A DNA stretch of 16,356 nucleotides from CAZXCQ01 sp964639275 (lineage in GTDB: Bacteria; Desulfobacterota; DSM-4660; Desulfatiglandales; Desulfatiglandaceae): NCBI GenBank assembly GCA_964639275.1, contig CAZXCQ010000136.1, positions 1 through 16,356 on the forward strand, given 5' to 3'. Under the pieces are notes generated by a model that ran no database searches, was not told the origin of the DNA, and saw nothing but the letters and a program-made list of their open reading frames with translations. A program made the position numbers and the translations under genes. This document shows, piece by piece, positions 15,271 to 16,356 of this stretch. Within the stretch, counting starts at the first letter, position 1. Every line of letters starts with the position of its first letter.

Positions 15271-15447
15271 ATCGATCCGATGCCTCTGTCATGGCAATGT
15301 TTCCGCTCATACTCTTCTCGGGGTCTGGGCAGCGTGATCGTGGGTGGCCTGATCGTCAGCACTGTCTTTACGGTGTTTCTGGTCCCCTCTCTCTTTTCCC
15401 TGGTGATTGATGCCAAGATGAGTTTGGAACGGCTGGGAAAGAAGTAG
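15271..15447 (+). pseudogene. frameshifted C-terminal remnant of an RND efflux pump inner-membrane protein
   Basis: Two reading frames together give the last part of an RND (AcrB/HAE1-like) transporter. One frame (from 15283) reads ASVMAMFPLILFSGSG, and the next frame (from about 15319) reads RGLGSVIVGGLIVSTV followed by FLVPSLFSL, ending at TAG 15445-15447. In intact pumps the joint normally reads like FSGSGSE...RGLG, so a short stretch is missing and the frame is shifted. No remainder of the roughly 1000-residue pump is visible upstream; a TGA at 15265 closes the first frame. The second frame can be extended back to a TTG at 15187, but that extension overlaps the der promoter and does not look like protein. 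This is a decayed scrap and probably not functional. Confidence 0.75.
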
Positions 15448-15535
15448 GACGAGATTGATGAGAGAGAGCAATTGCATATAGAACGGGTGATGCGCGGGGT
15501 TTGACTCAAAAGGACGTATAAGGGGGGAGGTAAAG

Positions 15536-16075
15536 TTGTCCCGGGTGGTTGATCTGGAAGAAGGCCGTTTGCTGAAGGCGGTCAAAAGGGGTTACCGGAA
15601 CTGGGAGAGTCGGTTCAAAGAGGAGTTCGGCCTCAAGACTCGACTGTCCCAGGTCTCTATGGAAACCCTCTCCTACCTGGCGCAGGGGAAGGATAAGGCC
15701 GCCTTCTATTTCTATGACCTTGTTATGGGTATACGGGGTTGGGGATCGGGGTTTGAATTCAATGAACTGGGCCCAAAAAACAAGATGGCGGTAATTGACC
15801 AGTATCTTTTCTTGCTCGACCGCGTCCGTTTTGAATGCATGAAGAGGCTGGGATTGATTGTAGACTATCCTGGTGAAGAGTTTACCCTGGTCGAATTGAT
15901 AACCCAGTTTGAGAAACTGGCGCCCAATCTTCAGGCAAGGATCCCCACCCTTAGTTCAGACCATCCTGGCTATGAAGAGTATCGCGGCCTAAACGCATTT
16001 GACAGGGAGACCTTTATCAGGAAGTTGATACCCCAGGCATTAGCGGAAATTCAGGATTACTCGACGACCTTATAG
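15536..16075 (+). CDS. conserved-looking hypothetical protein, 179 residues
   Basis: I do not recognise this protein. It starts at TTG 15536, chosen because GGGGGGAGG ends 5 nt upstream, an excellent ribosome site. The product is soluble, highly charged and probably mostly helical, with no signal peptide or membrane segment. Notable stretches are KRGYRNWESRFKEEFG near residue 20, FYFYDLVMGIRGWGSGFEF (57-75) and a central helix DQYLFLLDRVRFECMKRLG. Such aromatic-rich, evenly coding sequence suggests a real gene. It lies 88 bp after the RND remnant and overlaps the convergent elongation-factor-like gene by 19 bp at its 3' end. No function can be assigned. Confidence 0.75.
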   Translation: MSRVVDLEEGRLLKAVKRGYRNWESRFKEEFGLKTRLSQVSMETLSYLAQGKDKAAFYFYDLVMGIRGWGSGFEFNELGPKNKMAVIDQYLFLLDRVRFECMKRLGLIVDYPGEEFTLVELITQFEKLAPNLQARIPTLSSDHPGYEEYRGLNAFDRETFIRKLIPQALAEIQDYSTTL

Positions 16076-16314
16076 ACCTTGTCGTTTTCCCGGACCCTTT
16101 CCTTTACCTTGATACCCACAAGGTCACCCACCTTGGCCTCTTCTACGGGCTGATTATCCATTTCCATACTGGTCACTTCTTCAGTAAAATCGGTGGTATG
16201 CCCCTCGTACCTCAATACGTCGCCCCTTTTTATGCCCCCACTGGTTATCTCCAGCGCGGCGACACTGGGCTTTGCAAAAAACTTGACAATGACAGCTACC
16301 TCTTCCTCAGACAT
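16057..16314 (-). CDS. translation elongation factor-like protein (EF-Tu domain-2-like beta barrel)
   Basis: This 85-residue protein consists of just one predicted beta-barrel domain resembling domain 2 of translational GTPases, with no GTPase domain. Recognisable parts are the AALEITSGGIKRGDVLRYEGHTT region and VEEAKVGDLVGIKVKERVR, followed by a VYKV end. Stand-alone proteins of this type are known in deltaproteobacteria and archaea under this name; their role is not established. AGGAGG 7 nt upstream of the ATG is a near-perfect ribosome site. Length seems complete. Its 3' end overlaps the convergent 179-residue gene by 19 bp. RNA or ribosome binding would be a guess from the fold. Confidence 0.85.
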   Translation of the reverse strand: MSEEEVAVIVKFFAKPSVAALEITSGGIKRGDVLRYEGHTTDFTEEVTSMEMDNQPVEEAKVGDLVGIKVKERVRENDKVYKVVE

Positions 16315-16356
16315 GATTATGCCTCCTGAATTAAGGTTAGTTTAGTCAAAATTAAC

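Noticed and set aside
15187..15447. 86-residue ORF as an intact small gene
   Set aside because: Its N-terminal part overlaps the der promoter and looks random, while its C-terminal part is the tail of an RND pump out of frame with the preceding pump-like segment. It is better read as a pseudogene.

Overview
The window looks like chromosomal DNA of a Gram-negative, fatty-acid-oxidising bacterium, most likely a deltaproteobacterium (Desulfobacterota). That placement rests on gene style: paired acyl-CoA dehydrogenases, a stand-alone 'translation elongation factor-like' mini-protein, a GT9 heptosyltransferase-type enzyme, and strong Shine-Dalgarno sites at several genes. It is inference, because no rRNA or taxonomic marker is present. 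One 10-base N run (11903-11912) interrupts the GT9 gene, so this is draft assembly.

Layout. (1) 1-2254, minus strand: two adjacent acyl-CoA dehydrogenase genes, the second running off the left edge. (2) 2255-2613: a 359-bp divergent regulatory region with candidate promoters in both directions, palindromes and hairpins. (3) 2614-13769, plus strand: seven envelope-glycan genes, in order a PMT_2/GT39-type membrane glycosyltransferase, two tandem YfhO-family membrane proteins, a second PMT_2-like protein, a GT9 glycosyltransferase, a GtrA-family membrane protein and a DPM-type GT2 glycosyltransferase. (4) 13818-15137, minus strand: the ribosome-assembly GTPase Der, with a good promoter. (5) 15271-15447: a frameshifted C-terminal scrap of an RND efflux pump. 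(6) 15536-16314: an unrecognised 179-residue protein converging on, and overlapping by 19 bp, a small EF-Tu-domain-2-like protein.

How the genes may work together. The glycan cluster has all the parts of a three-component extracytoplasmic glycosylation route. A cytoplasmic GT2 would load a sugar onto a polyprenyl phosphate. A GtrA-type protein would carry the lipid-linked sugar across the inner membrane. Polytopic GT-C enzymes (two YfhO, two PMT_2) would then transfer it outside the cytoplasm. The unusual point is four predicted GT-C proteins beside a single GT2/GtrA pair, two of them a tandem duplication. The GT9 enzyme suggests the acceptor could be lipopolysaccharide or another heptose-like glycan. 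Substrates cannot be read from the sequence.
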